Source of the DNA: Arthrobacter sp. AK04
GTDB lineage: Bacteria > Actinomycetota > Actinomycetes > Actinomycetales > Micrococcaceae
NCBI RefSeq assembly: GCF_021129155.1
Contig: NZ_JAJOMC010000020.1
Location: forward strand, 1 to 64,000
Length of the DNA stretch: 64,000 nt
Direction: 5' to 3'
Shown here: piece by piece, positions 16,939 through 25,772 of the stretch
Layout of the letters: each line of letters opens with the position of its first letter
How positions within the stretch are numbered: position 1 is the stretch's first letter
Position numbers and translations under genes: made by a program
Notes under the pieces: generated by a model
Databases searched by the model: none
Told to the model about the DNA's origin: nothing
What the model saw: only the letters and a program-made list of their open reading frames with translations

Positions 16939-17882
16939 CCGGACCTGGCGGGCATGCCGGCCAGGGAGCCGAGCTCAGCTGTTGTGGGCGGGTTGGCGCC
17001 CGGCCGGGAACACGTGATGGCGGCCGCCCTGTTCGCGTAGGCCGCCAGGGCCTGCAGTTCCCCGGGGGAGAGGCGGTGCAGGCGTGTCCTGCCGTCGCCG
17101 CCCAGCGCGCCCAGCTGCCCCAGGCCGGAGACCAGTGCCGCCATAAAGGAATCGCCGGCACCCACAGTGTCCGCCACGGTAACGGGTTCCGCCGGCATCT
17201 CAACACGCCCTTGCCGGGTCAGGATCACGGGCCCGTCCGCGCCGCGCGTCAGTGCAACCAGTGCCGGTCCCAGGTCCAGCCAGGCGGCCAGCGACTCATC
17301 CGGCGTCCTGTCCGGATACAGCCAGCGCAGGTCCTCGTCGCTGGCTTTGACGATGTCGCTCACGGACACGAAGCCTTCAATGTCCTGCCGGGCGGCGTCG
17401 GCGTCGCCGCTGATGGCCGGCCGGCAGTTGGGATCGAAGCTGACGGTGGCATGGGGCCGGGCAGCATCCACCAGCCGGCGAACCGTCTGATTACCTGGAG
17501 CCAGGACGGCGGCGATGGATCCGGTATGGACATGGAGTGAGCTTTCCACCGCCGCCAAGGCCGGGATGGAAGCGCCGCTAATGTCCCAGCCAATGGAGAA
17601 CGTGTACTCCGCGGCGCCGTTCCCGTCCAGCGACGCCGCCGCGGACGACGTCGGCAGGGAACCTCCCACAATCGCCTCCACGTTGTTGCCGCCCAGGTGG
17701 GCAGCGATCAACAGGCCGTGGGGATCGTCGGCATAGTGCGTCACGAGCGTGGTTGCCAGGCCGAGACGGGCAACACCTACGGCGACGTTAAGCGGACTGC
17801 CGCCCGGGTGCACCTGCGTGCGACCCACCTCGCGTGGATCGCTGATGATGTCGACCAGGGATTCGCCGATGACGGTGATCAC
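16935..17882 (-). CDS. PfkB family carbohydrate kinase (fructokinase-like)
   Basis: This is a 315-residue ribokinase/PfkB-type sugar kinase. The N-terminal HPGGSPLNVAVGVARLG is PfkB signature 1. DTVGAGDSFMAAL (about residue 245) is signature 2, with the catalytic aspartate in GAGD. In context it would phosphorylate the ketose made by the polyol dehydrogenase, most simply D-fructose to fructose 6-phosphate. It starts with GTG two bases after the dehydrogenase stop and is the last gene of the polyol operon. Confidence 0.88.
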   Translation of the reverse strand: MITVIGESLVDIISDPREVGRTQVHPGGSPLNVAVGVARLGLATTLVTHYADDPHGLLIAAHLGGNNVEAIVGGSLPTSSAAASLDGNGAAEYTFSIGWDISGASIPALAAVESSLHVHTGSIAAVLAPGNQTVRRLVDAARPHATVSFDPNCRPAISGDADAARQDIEGFVSVSDIVKASDEDLRWLYPDRTPDESLAAWLDLGPALVALTRGADGPVILTRQGRVEMPAEPVTVADTVGAGDSFMAALVSGLGQLGALGGDGRTRLHRLSPGELQALAAYANRAAAITCSRPGANPPTTAELGSLAGMPARSG

Positions 17883-17884
17883 GC

Positions 17885-18946
17885 TCAGCGGCCCGGGTAG
17901 ACGACGGCCTTGAGCTGGCCGGGCTGCCTGCCTGCCTTGAGCGCCTCTTCGGACTCGGCGAGGGCGAACCTGCCGGTGACCAGGATGTCCAGGTCCACTT
18001 TCCCGTCGGCGATCAGCTGGATGGCAAGCGGCCAGGTGTTGGTGTAGCGGAACACGCCGGAGAGCCAGATCTCCCAGTTTTGGATATAAGAGACCGGCAG
18101 TTCGACGTCGTCGGCGCCGAGCCCCACCAGGATTACGCGGCCGGCCGGGGCCACCGCCTTGATCCCGGAACGGACCGCCTGCGGTGCGCCGGACGCGTCA
18201 ATGAACGCATCGACGTCGAGCCCTTCCGCGCTGTCCGTCCTGGCGTTGAGCGCGTGTGTGGCGCCGTGTTCCAGGGCGAAGGCCAGCCGGTCCTCGGCGA
18301 TGTCGCTGATGTAGATCTCCGTGGCGCCGAAGGCCCGGGCGGCCTGGGCGGCGATGATGCCGATGGGCCCGGCCCCGGCGATCAGCACCCGGCTGCCGGG
18401 CTTGATCTCCGCGCGCTCGCAGGCCCAAAGCCCCACGGAGAGCGGCTCGATCAGGGCTGCCGCCTCGTCACTGACGCTGTCCGGGATGTCGTAGGCGAAG
18501 TCGCTCTGGATGCTCACGTATTCGGCGAACGCGCCGTCCACCGGCGGGGTGGCGTAGAACTCGATGTCCGGGCAGAGGTTGTACCTGCCGGCCTTGCACT
18601 GTTTGCACGTGCGGCAGGGGCGCTGGGGTTCGACGGCGACCCGCCGGCCGACGCGCGCGGGGTCCACGGCGCTGCCGACCGCGGCGATCCGGCCGGAAAG
18701 CTCGTGGCCCAGGACCAGCGGGTGGTCCACGATGTAGGGGCCGATCCTGCCGTGTTCGTAGTAGTGCACGTCGCTGCCGCAGACGCCCACGGCGGCCACC
18801 TGCACCAGGACCTGGTCAGGGTCGAGCTGCGGAAGGGGCAGGGTTTCCATGGCCATGTCGCCCTGGCTTTTGAGGATGTTCGCGCGCATGGTGGCGGGCA
18901 GTTCCTGCTGCTGGGCGCGCACGGTCTGGGTGGTGGGTGTTGTCAT
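17885..18946 (-). CDS. Zinc-dependent polyol (sorbitol/iditol-type) dehydrogenase
   Basis: This is a 353-residue medium-chain dehydrogenase. CGSDVHYYEHGRIG and LGHELSG carry catalytic zinc ligands. CRTCKQCKAGRYNLC is the structural zinc loop. LIAGAGPIGIIAAQAARAFG is the NAD-binding fold. The pattern matches sorbitol/L-iditol/xylitol dehydrogenases, which oxidise a polyol to a ketose. AAGGAG precedes the ATG at 18946. The position between the ABC transporter genes and a fructokinase-like kinase supports uptake of a hexitol or pentitol followed by oxidation and phosphorylation. Confidence 0.9.
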   Translation of the reverse strand: MTTPTTQTVRAQQQELPATMRANILKSQGDMAMETLPLPQLDPDQVLVQVAAVGVCGSDVHYYEHGRIGPYIVDHPLVLGHELSGRIAAVGSAVDPARVGRRVAVEPQRPCRTCKQCKAGRYNLCPDIEFYATPPVDGAFAEYVSIQSDFAYDIPDSVSDEAAALIEPLSVGLWACERAEIKPGSRVLIAGAGPIGIIAAQAARAFGATEIYISDIAEDRLAFALEHGATHALNARTDSAEGLDVDAFIDASGAPQAVRSGIKAVAPAGRVILVGLGADDVELPVSYIQNWEIWLSGVFRYTNTWPLAIQLIADGKVDLDILVTGRFALAESEEALKAGRQPGQLKAVVYPGR

Positions 18947-19002
18947 CGAAGTACTCCTTGAAAAAGTTGTGGTGGGAACCGGCGGCAATTTCACGGCGCT
19001 GG

Positions 19003-19938
19003 TTACTTCACGGCGCCCAGGGAGAGGCCCTGGACGAGTTTGTCCTGGGCGGCGAAGCCCGCGAACAGCACAGGGAGGGAGATCACGACGGCGGCCGCGC
19101 AGACCTGGGCGAGGAAGAGGCCCTGGCCGGAGACGAAGCCGGTGAGGAACACCGGGGCGGTACCTGCCACCACGCCGGTGAGGACCCGGGCCAGGAGCAG
19201 TTCGTTCCAGCTGAAGATGAAGCAGATCAGGGCGGTGGCGGCGATGCCCGGCATGGCCACGGGGGCGATGATTTTGCGGAGGATGAGCAGGAGGTTGGCG
19301 CCGTCGATCTGGGCGGCCTCGAGCATTTCTTCGGGCACCTCGGCGAGGAAGGAGCGCATCATCCAGACAGCGATGGGCAGGTTCATGGAGGTGTACATCA
19401 GGATCAGGAACCAGATGTTGTCCAGGGCCCCGACTGTCCTGGCGAAGAGGTAGAGCGGCAAGATCGCTGCCACAACGGGCATCATCTTGGTGGAGAGGAA
19501 GAAGAACATCACGTCTGTCCACTTCTTCACCGGCCGGATGGAGAGCGCATATGCCGCCGGGAAGGCCAGGAGCAGCACCAGGACGGTGGACAGGACCGAG
19601 GCGGTGGTGGAGTTGATCAGTGACGGCCACGGGCTGACGCCGGATGTTTCGCCGAAGAACTCCCGGTACGCATCCAGGGTGAGGTTCGCGGCGATGGACG
19701 GCGGGTTGGTTGCGGCGTCCGTCTCGGAGTGGAACGAGGTGAGGATCATCCACAGGACCGGGACTGCGAAGAGCAGCGCGAGCAGCCAGGCTGCGATGCC
19801 GGCGGCGGTGTTGTTGCGGGTGGGGTCCATCCGCGCCTTGCCGCGGCGGCGTGGCGCGCGGCCGGTGTTCAGTGCGGTGGGCGATGTGGAACGGGCAGAG
19901 CCTGGGCTTTGCGGTGCAGCGGGGGTGAGGGTGCTCAT
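19003..19938 (-). CDS. Polyol ABC transporter permease (MalG/SmoG type)
   Basis: This is a 311-residue inner-membrane permease. A proline-rich cytoplasmic N-terminus of about 45 residues precedes six membrane helices. The EAA loop MLEAAQIDGANLLLIL lies near residue 215. The ATG at 19938 overlaps the stop of the upstream permease (ATGA), indicating coupled translation. It pairs with the MalF-type subunit. No ATPase subunit is encoded in the operon. Confidence 0.92.
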   Translation of the reverse strand: MSTLTPAAPQSPGSARSTSPTALNTGRAPRRRGKARMDPTRNNTAAGIAAWLLALLFAVPVLWMILTSFHSETDAATNPPSIAANLTLDAYREFFGETSGVSPWPSLINSTTASVLSTVLVLLLAFPAAYALSIRPVKKWTDVMFFFLSTKMMPVVAAILPLYLFARTVGALDNIWFLILMYTSMNLPIAVWMMRSFLAEVPEEMLEAAQIDGANLLLILRKIIAPVAMPGIAATALICFIFSWNELLLARVLTGVVAGTAPVFLTGFVSGQGLFLAQVCAAAVVISLPVLFAGFAAQDKLVQGLSLGAVK

Positions 19939-20903
19939 CGTGCTGCCTCCTTCTTGAAGAGTGAAAAGACGGTGCGGAGGGCGAAGGTGGCCACGATGAT
20001 GGTGCCGATGACCACCACGACGCCGGCGGCGGATGCCAGGCCGTATTCGTTGGCGAAGTAGAACGTCTGGTAGATCGCGTAGGGCAGGTTGGCCGTGCCC
20101 AGCCCGCCGGCGGTGAGGGTGAAGACGGCGTCGAAGTTCTGCACGATGTAGATTGCGCCGAGGAGTCCGCCGAGCTCCAGGTACTGGCGCAGGTGCGGCA
20201 GGGTCAGGTGCCGGAAGATTCCCCAGGGTGTGGCGCCGTCCATTTGGGCAGCCTCCACGGTGTCCATGGGGCGGGACTGCAGTCCGGCGAGCAGGATGAG
20301 CATCATGAACGGCGTCCACTGCCACACCAGGGAGAGGATCACGGCCATCATGGGTGCCTGGGAGAGCAGGTCCAGCTGCGGCGCCGCAGCGCTGCCGAAA
20401 AGTGCCCAAACCCAGGTGAGGACGCCGTTGATCAGCCCGTAGGTGGGGTTGAGCAGGGCGTGCTTCCAGATCAGGGCCGCTGCCACGGGAACCACCAGGA
20501 ACGGTGCGATCAGCAGGGTCCGTGCCAGGCCCCGGCCGATGAACTTCTTGTCCAGCAGCAGCGCCAGTCCCAGGCCGATGAGCAGGCTGATCAGGACAAC
20601 GGAAACGGTGAGGAGGATGGTGGTGAAGATCGCCTGGCGCAGATCAGGGTCGGTCAGGACCGTGGCGTAGTTCTCCAAGCCGGCGAAAGCCGTTTTGTCC
20701 GGGCTGAGGCTGTTCCAGTTCATGAACGAGATGATCAGGGTCGCCACGAATGGAAGCTGCGTGACCAGGATCAGGAAGACCAGGGCGGGAAGCAGCGGTG
20801 CCCGCCGCGCCCATGCCAGGGCTCGTTCGCGCGATTTGGCGTCCCGTGTAGGTTTTGCTGCGGTGTGTCCCGGGCGGGAGATGCGCGCCGTTGCGGTAGT
20901 CAT
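19935..20903 (-). CDS. Polyol ABC transporter permease (MalF/SmoF type)
   Basis: This 322-residue membrane permease has six helices, a hydrophilic N-terminal tail and the EAA loop TVEAAQMDGATPWGIF near residue 225. It is similar to the first permease of sorbitol/mannitol importers. It lies 20 bases after the binding-protein gene and overlaps the next permease gene by four bases. Confidence 0.92.
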   Translation of the reverse strand: MTTATARISRPGHTAAKPTRDAKSRERALAWARRAPLLPALVFLILVTQLPFVATLIISFMNWNSLSPDKTAFAGLENYATVLTDPDLRQAIFTTILLTVSVVLISLLIGLGLALLLDKKFIGRGLARTLLIAPFLVVPVAAALIWKHALLNPTYGLINGVLTWVWALFGSAAAPQLDLLSQAPMMAVILSLVWQWTPFMMLILLAGLQSRPMDTVEAAQMDGATPWGIFRHLTLPHLRQYLELGGLLGAIYIVQNFDAVFTLTAGGLGTANLPYAIYQTFYFANEYGLASAAGVVVVIGTIIVATFALRTVFSLFKKEAAR

Positions 20904-20923
20904 GATGTTCTCCTGCGGTTAGG

Positions 20924-22276
20924 TTAGGGCTGCTTGTACTTGTCGCCGACCTTTTGGGCGGCTTCCTGGCCCTTGGCCAGCGCGTCAGCCACGCTGCCCT
21001 GGCCGGCGATGGCGGAACTGACACCCTGGGACACGTTTGTGCCGAGGGCTGCGAACTCGGGAATGCCGACGAACTGGATCCCGACGGCGGGGCGTTCCTG
21101 CGCGCCGGGGTTTTTGGGGTCGGCGTTCTCGATGGCGAAGCGCTCGGCTTCGAAGAACGGCGCTGCCTTCTGGAAGTCGGCGTTCTCGTAGGTGGAGATG
21201 CGCTTGCCGGACGGAACCTTTGCCCAGCCGAGCTCGGACGCCACGAGCTCCTCGTAGTCCTTGGAACTTGCCCAGGCAATGAACTTCTCGGCAGCGTCCT
21301 GCTTCCTGGACGCGGACTGCATGGCCCAGGACCAGGTCCACAACCAGCCGGAAGAGGCTGTTTCCTTGACCGGTGCCTGGGCGTAGCCGATCTTGCCCTT
21401 GACCGGGGAGTCCTCAGCTTCCAGGGCGCCTGCGGCGGACGTTGCGTCGTACCACATGGCCACTTTGCCCTGGCCCATGTTGTTCAGGCACTCGGTGAAG
21501 CCGGCCTGTGCGGCGCCTGCTTCGCCGTGCTCGCGGACAAGTTTGGTGTAGAACTCCACAGCTTCGGTGAACTCCGGGGAGTTGACCTGGGCATTCCAGT
21601 CCTTGTCGAACCAGGTCCCGCCGAAGGTGTTCACCACGGTGGTCAGGGGTGCGAAGACCTGGCCCCAGCCCGGCTGCCCGCGGAGGCAGATGCCCTTCAT
21701 GCCCGGTTCCGCGCCGTCCACCTTCGCGGCGATGTCCGCCACCTCGTCCCAGGTGGGTTTTGCCGGCATGGTCAGGCCCTCGGCGTCCAGGATGTCCTTG
21801 CGGTACATCAGGAAGGAAGACTCCCCGTAGAACGGTTCGCCGTAGAGCTTGCCGTCTTCACCGGTGAGGGACGCCGTATAGGCCGGCAGGATGTCTTCCT
21901 GGTCAAACCCGGGATCCGCAGCAACGTTGTCCAGCGGGGCAAGCCAGCCGTTCGCGGAGTAGAAGGGAATCTCGTAGTTGGAGAGGGAGGCGACGTCGTA
22001 CTGGCCGGCCTGGCTGGAGAATTCCTGGCTGATCTTGGCCCGCACGTCATTCTCCGGCAGGATCGTGTAGTTGACCCTGATCCCGGTTTCCTTGGTGAAG
22101 TTCTCCGCGGTAAGCCGCTGCAGATCCTCCATCTGCGGGTTGTTGACCATCAGGACACTGATGCTGTTCGGGTCTCCGGCGGAATTGCCACCGCCGGCAC
22201 CTGCACAGGCCGAGGCACTCAGCGCGACACACAAAGCGCCGGCGGCCAGGGTCGCAGCACGCATTTTTGGGCGCAT
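20924..22276 (-). CDS. Polyol-binding lipoprotein (SmoE-like)
   Basis: This is a 450-residue solute-binding protein. The signal sequence ends in SASAC, a lipobox with the cysteine near residue 24, followed by a glycine-rich linker. The mature part has the two-lobe fold of family 1 sugar-binding proteins. The segment GIRVNYTILPENDVRAKISQ and the GQYDVASLSNYEIPFY block are typical of sorbitol/mannitol-binding proteins. AAAGGAG lies ahead of the ATG. As the first gene of the operon it probably captures a hexitol at the cell surface; sorbitol, mannitol or xylitol cannot be separated from sequence alone. Confidence 0.88.
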   Translation of the reverse strand: MRPKMRAATLAAGALCVALSASACAGAGGGNSAGDPNSISVLMVNNPQMEDLQRLTAENFTKETGIRVNYTILPENDVRAKISQEFSSQAGQYDVASLSNYEIPFYSANGWLAPLDNVAADPGFDQEDILPAYTASLTGEDGKLYGEPFYGESSFLMYRKDILDAEGLTMPAKPTWDEVADIAAKVDGAEPGMKGICLRGQPGWGQVFAPLTTVVNTFGGTWFDKDWNAQVNSPEFTEAVEFYTKLVREHGEAGAAQAGFTECLNNMGQGKVAMWYDATSAAGALEAEDSPVKGKIGYAQAPVKETASSGWLWTWSWAMQSASRKQDAAEKFIAWASSKDYEELVASELGWAKVPSGKRISTYENADFQKAAPFFEAERFAIENADPKNPGAQERPAVGIQFVGIPEFAALGTNVSQGVSSAIAGQGSVADALAKGQEAAQKVGDKYKQP

Positions 22277-22552
22277 TAAGGACTCCTTTGTTCTTCAGGG
22301 GTGCACAGTCACCGCACCCGACTGCCACGTCGGGGTACTGGACCTGGGCGAGGGCCATCCACCGGAGACTCCGGTGTTCCTCGCTGATGTAGTTCAAGGT
22401 TAGGCCTGGGGCGCAGGCCACAACTAGCGCCCTGCTTGCCAATTTCTGATACTTATTTTCCGGGCATCACGGCGGATCAGGCGCTACTCTGGGACCGGGA
22501 CCGCCCACGCCTGTCCATACTTCATAAACCCACACACCTACGGAGCACCACG

Positions 22553-23476
22553 ATGACCGCCGCGGATACTGCTGACGGAGCCACGGCAAGGCTGGCCGAA
22601 CGCCTGCTGGGGATGCGGGCCAACCGGGAGGTCATCCCGCCGGACCCCAACCATTCAGTCCGGTGGCACCAGCACAGCTACCCCAGCCCGGTGGCACGGT
22701 GGAACTACCATCCCGAGTACGAGATCCACTTGATCCGCAAAGGCACGGGAAAGTTCATCGTCGGAGACCATATCGGCACGTTCGAGGCCGGCCATGTCGC
22801 TCTGGTGGGTTCCGGCCTGCCGCACGACTGGGTCAGCGACCTCGAGCCCGGCGAGGTGCTTGAGAACCGGGACGCCGTGATCCAGTTCGACGGTAAGTGG
22901 GTTGAGCAGGCGGCGGCCTTGGTTCCCGAACTCGCCGAGGTGAGGCCGCTGCTGGAGCAGTCCCAGCGGGGGATCGAATTCCTGGGCCGTTCAGCGGAGG
23001 AGGCGGCGGCGGCCATCGAGGCGATGGGGGAAACCTCCGGCCTGGCCCGGCTCCAGCACCTTTTTGAGCTGTTCGGGGTTCTGGTCCGGGCGCCGCAGGA
23101 AGACCGGCGCTACCTGGCGGAGGAGTGGTTCCGCCCGCAGCTGGACGGCCAGGCCGCCGCCGTCGTCGATCTTGTCCTGGAGTACGTTTTCAGCAACCAC
23201 GCCGGCACCGTCAAGATGGCCGAGGCAGCGGCATTGGTGGGTATGCCCGAACCCACCTTTTCCAAGTACTTCAAGCGCGCCACCGGCCAGAATTTCAGCG
23301 ATCTTGTGCGCAAGCTCCGCCTGGCCCACGCCCGGCGCCTGCTGGAGCGGACGGACAAGGCAATTTCGGACATCTGCTACGAAGTGGGCTTCTCCAACCT
23401 GTCCAACTTCAACCGGCACTTCCTGAACGATGCCGGGGAAACGCCGCGGAACTACCGCCAGCGCGTACAAAGCTGA
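22553..23476 (+). CDS. AraC family regulator of the polyol operon
   Basis: This is a 307-residue regulator. The N-terminal part is a cupin-like effector-binding domain (WNYHPEYEIHLIRKGTGKFI). The C-terminal AraC helix-turn-helix pair is at about residues 205-305, with ISDICYEVGFSNLSNFNRHF as the second recognition unit. I place the start at the ATG 22553, which has CGGAGC ahead, rather than an upstream in-frame codon. It is transcribed away from the polyol-binding-protein gene across a 276-base gap, so it is the likely activator of that operon. I found no convincing direct-repeat operator in the gap. Confidence 0.88.
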   Translation: MTAADTADGATARLAERLLGMRANREVIPPDPNHSVRWHQHSYPSPVARWNYHPEYEIHLIRKGTGKFIVGDHIGTFEAGHVALVGSGLPHDWVSDLEPGEVLENRDAVIQFDGKWVEQAAALVPELAEVRPLLEQSQRGIEFLGRSAEEAAAAIEAMGETSGLARLQHLFELFGVLVRAPQEDRRYLAEEWFRPQLDGQAAAVVDLVLEYVFSNHAGTVKMAEAAALVGMPEPTFSKYFKRATGQNFSDLVRKLRLAHARRLLERTDKAISDICYEVGFSNLSNFNRHFLNDAGETPRNYRQRVQS

Positions 23477-23522
23477 CGGCGGCGGCCCGGCAGCAGGTCT
23501 GTTGCCCGTGACCCAGCGCCCA

Positions 23523-23528
23523 TAGGGT
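23523..23528 (+). promoter_or_regulatory. -10 element, probably leaderless
   Basis: TAGGGT ends six bases before the ATG at 23535, and TTGCCC lies 15 bases upstream as a poor -35. No Shine-Dalgarno sequence is present. Confidence 0.5.
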
Positions 23529-23534
23529 GGGGCC

Positions 23535-23861
23535 ATGGCTGATACATTCGCGTCCCTGATTGAAGCATTCAAGAACATGGGCGTCTCCAAGGCGTACGGT
23601 GCCCCGGTCCAGGTCGGAGGGGAAGAGGTCATCCCAGTGGCGCTGGTGTCTTTCGGGTTTGGCGGAGGCGGCGAAGCCGGGCCGGACGGTGCCTCCGGCG
23701 GCGGGGGAGGGGGAATGGTGCTACCGCTTGGTGTGTACCGGAACGTTGGCGGGCAGGTGTCCTTCCGGCCCAATACCGTGATGGCACTGTTTTGCCTGGT
23801 GCCAGTCATTTCGGTCGTAGGGGCTGCGGTGCGTAAGGCGATCCGGGCCGCGAAAGCGTAG
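23535..23861 (+). CDS. YtfJ/GerW-like small protein
   Basis: This 108-residue protein resembles the spore-associated YtfJ/GerW family. It has an N-terminal helix, the block YGAPVQVGGEEVIPVALVSFGFGGG, a glycine-rich loop and a second block with GVYRNVGGQVSFRPNT. A C-terminal hydrophobic stretch (MALFCLVPVISVVGAAV) could anchor it to the membrane. Organisms of this type do not form endospores, so the role is unknown and the name should not be taken literally. Confidence 0.7.
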   Translation: MADTFASLIEAFKNMGVSKAYGAPVQVGGEEVIPVALVSFGFGGGGEAGPDGASGGGGGGMVLPLGVYRNVGGQVSFRPNTVMALFCLVPVISVVGAAVRKAIRAAKA

Positions 23862-23885
23862 CGGGAAAACCCGGCGCACCGGGCT

Positions 23886-23912
23886 GCGCACCGAGGCCCT
23901 GGGTCGGTGCGC
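23886..23912. terminator. Stem-loop without U-tract
   Basis: GCGCACCGA and TCGGTGCGC form a perfect 9-bp stem around nine bases, 25 bases after the preceding stop codon. No T-run follows, so termination strength is uncertain. Confidence 0.35.
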
Positions 23913-24019
23913 GGGGACCGCCCCTGCGCGCTGACGCCGGGCGTTACTGCGCCAGACTGCAGCGCAAGGGAGGTGCCGTCGCGCTGGAACCACCCGTCCC
24001 GCCGTCGTACGCCCGGGTC

Positions 24020-24025
24020 TAGACT
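24020..24025 (+). promoter_or_regulatory. -10 element, probably leaderless
   Basis: TAGACT ends six bases before the ATG at 24032. No ribosome-binding site is present. Confidence 0.5.
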
Positions 24026-24031
24026 GGCCGC

Positions 24032-24376
24032 ATGGGTGACGTTGACGATTCCCTTGCCGCCTTGCCTGAACCTCAACGCGGCTGCCTGCAGCGCGTTATC
24101 GCGGCCGCGCGGCGCATCGTCCCCGAGGCCGAGGAAGGCCGGAGCTACGGGATGCCCGCCCTGAAGCTGGACGGCAAGCCGCTGATCGGGGTGGCGGCGG
24201 CAGCCAAACATTTGTCCATCTTCCCGTTCTCGCCCGAAGTGGTGGACGCCGTCGCACCCAGGCTTGAGGGCTTCTCCCTGTCCAAGGGCACCGTCCGGTT
24301 CACGCCTGGCCATCCCGTCCCCGATGAGGTGGTGGAGGAGATGGTCCGGCTCCGCCTGGCGGAGATCCGGAAGTAA
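24032..24376 (+). CDS. DUF1801 family protein
   Basis: This is a 114-residue soluble protein with the DUF1801/YdhG layout. It has an N-terminal helix with arginines, EEGRSYGMPALKLDGKPL, then HLSIFPFSP and the C-terminal GTVRFTPGHPVPDEVVEEMVRLRL. Relatives include Bacillus Fra, proposed as an iron chaperone, but most members are uncharacterised. It is followed 46 bases later by a DinB-fold gene. Confidence 0.8.
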   Translation: MGDVDDSLAALPEPQRGCLQRVIAAARRIVPEAEEGRSYGMPALKLDGKPLIGVAAAAKHLSIFPFSPEVVDAVAPRLEGFSLSKGTVRFTPGHPVPDEVVEEMVRLRLAEIRK

Positions 24377-24422
24377 CGCAGGGCCCCTGCGGCCCCCGAG
24401 GAATAAGAGCAGGAAGGGAACC

Positions 24423-24935
24423 GTGAAAACCAACGAACTGCTGCTGGACGCCTTTGGCCGGGTCCGCGAGACCGTGGAGGCCACCCTTGAAGGGCTCGAC
24501 GGCGCGGCGCTGGCCCTGCGGCCGGGCGGCACCGGCAATTCGATCGCCTGGCTCGTCTGGCACCTGGGCCGCGTGGAGGACGCGCAGGTGGCGGACGTCG
24601 CCGGCCGCGAACAGGTGTGGATAGCGCAGGATTTTGTGGGCCGGTTCGGCCTGCCGCTCACTGCCAACGACACCGGGTATGGCCATTCCAGCGAGCAGGT
24701 GGACGCCGTGCGCGCTGAGGCGCCACTGCTGCTGCAGTACTACGACGCCGTCCACCGGCAGACCGTGGAGTTCCTGCAGACCCTGGGTGACGGTGACCTT
24801 GACGCGATCGTCGACACCCGCTGGGACCCGCCGGTCACCCTCGGTGTGCGGCTCGTCAGCACCCTTGCGGACTGCCTGCAGCACGTGGGGCAGGCGGCGT
24901 ACGCCAAGGGACTGAAGCCGCCGCAGGGCCGGTAA
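24423..24935 (+). CDS. DinB-fold / DUF664 protein (mycothiol transferase type)
   Basis: This is a 170-residue four-helix-bundle protein. Histidines expected for metal binding lie in SIAWLVWHLGRVED (about residue 46) and near the C-terminus in CLQHVGQAAYAKG. The family includes mycothiol-dependent S-transferases and other thiol-transfer enzymes in actinobacteria. GTG at 24423 is preferred because GGAAGGGA lies just upstream. The substrate is unknown. Confidence 0.8.
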   Translation: MKTNELLLDAFGRVRETVEATLEGLDGAALALRPGGTGNSIAWLVWHLGRVEDAQVADVAGREQVWIAQDFVGRFGLPLTANDTGYGHSSEQVDAVRAEAPLLLQYYDAVHRQTVEFLQTLGDGDLDAIVDTRWDPPVTLGVRLVSTLADCLQHVGQAAYAKGLKPPQGR

Positions 24936-25155
24936 AAATCCCCTATTTCCGTGGGCGCGATTCGGTTCCATAATGGCCTCGTAGGCTTCGGGGACCCTGG
25001 CGCCATTGATGGCTGGCGGGGCACGCAGAGTTCCAGGTGGCCGCCCCGGCAGTGGCGCGAAGGGCGGCCAGGCGTTTCCCTGACCGCCAGGTCCGGGCAG
25101 CGCAACCGGGGGAGAGCAGCCGCCATTACGGCAGACAATGCACTAAGGAATCACC

Positions 25156-25533
25156 ATGCTCAAAGATTCAGCAATTATGGCTGTCCTTCCCGCAAAGGAC
25201 ATCAACAGGGCCAAGGATTTCTACCGGGACAAGCTGGGGCTGGAACCCTCCGAAACCATCGAGGACAGCCTGATGTACCGCTGCGGCAACGGAACCAGCT
25301 TCCTCATCTACCAGACCGACAACGCCGGCTCTGCCAAGAACACCCAGATGGGCTGGGAGACGGACAACCTCGAACGCGAGATGGAGGAGCTGCGCGGCCG
25401 CGGCGTCACTTTTGAAGACTACGATTTCCCCGGCCTGAAGACGGAGAACGGCGTGTCCACCGACTCATTCGGCAAGGGCGCCTGGTTCCTGGACAGCGAG
25501 GGAAACATCCTCAACATCGCCCAGCGGGCGTAG
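25156..25533 (+). CDS. VOC superfamily (glyoxalase-like) protein
   Basis: This 125-residue protein has two beta-alpha-beta-beta-beta modules of the vicinal oxygen chelate fold: MAVLPAKDINRAKDFYRDKLGL and KGAWFLDSEGNILNIAQR. It could be a dioxygenase, glyoxalase or binding protein of the fosfomycin/bleomycin resistance type. The metal ligands are not clear enough to choose. AAGGAA lies ahead of the ATG. The 220 bases upstream contain no other gene. Confidence 0.82.
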   Translation: MLKDSAIMAVLPAKDINRAKDFYRDKLGLEPSETIEDSLMYRCGNGTSFLIYQTDNAGSAKNTQMGWETDNLEREMEELRGRGVTFEDYDFPGLKTENGVSTDSFGKGAWFLDSEGNILNIAQRA

Positions 25534-25561
25534 TCCGGGGGCGGTTCCCGAAGGAGGATTA

Positions 25562-25585
25562 CGACGGCGGCACGCGCCGCCGTCG
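25562..25585. terminator. Perfect GC stem-loop after VOC gene
   Basis: CGACGGCGGC and GCCGCCGTCG form a 10-bp stem around ACGC, 28 bases after the VOC stop. No T-run follows. It is probably a GC-rich actinobacterial-type transcript end. Confidence 0.5.
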
Positions 25586-25596
25586 GCCGCCGCACC

Positions 25597-25743
25597 ATGG
25601 TGTGGAGGGCTTTTGTCCGCAGTGTTACACGAAATATCAAGGCGGGATCAAGACGGAATCAAAGTTGCCTCAGGCTTCCCGCAGTTTCCGCATTACCGGT
25701 TCTGCCGGGAAATAGGCTCCTCACCATAACCACTTGTGGCTAA
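25597..25743 (+). CDS. Possible 48-residue small open frame before terminator
   Basis: An ATG at 25597 opens a 48-codon frame ending TAA at 25741-25743, two bases before a strong terminator. The predicted peptide is basic and has no recognisable domain. There is no ribosome-binding site, and a TAGGCT hexamer lies inside the frame at 25713-25718. It may be a chance frame within a noncoding leader or a small RNA. Confidence 0.15.
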   Translation: MVWRAFVRSVTRNIKAGSRRNQSCLRLPAVSALPVLPGNRLLTITTCG

Positions 25744-25745
25744 GC

Positions 25746-25772
25746 AAAGGCCCGGCGTGCTGCCGGGCCTTT
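25746..25772 (+). terminator. Intrinsic terminator directly upstream of HNH gene
   Basis: AAAGGCCCGGC (25746-25756), loop GTGCT, then GCCGGGCCTTT (25762-25772) and ATTTG. The 11-bp stem with its T-run lies 21 bases before the ATG at 25794. It would end any transcript entering from the left, so it either closes a short leader or small RNA or acts as an attenuator. Confidence 0.7.
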
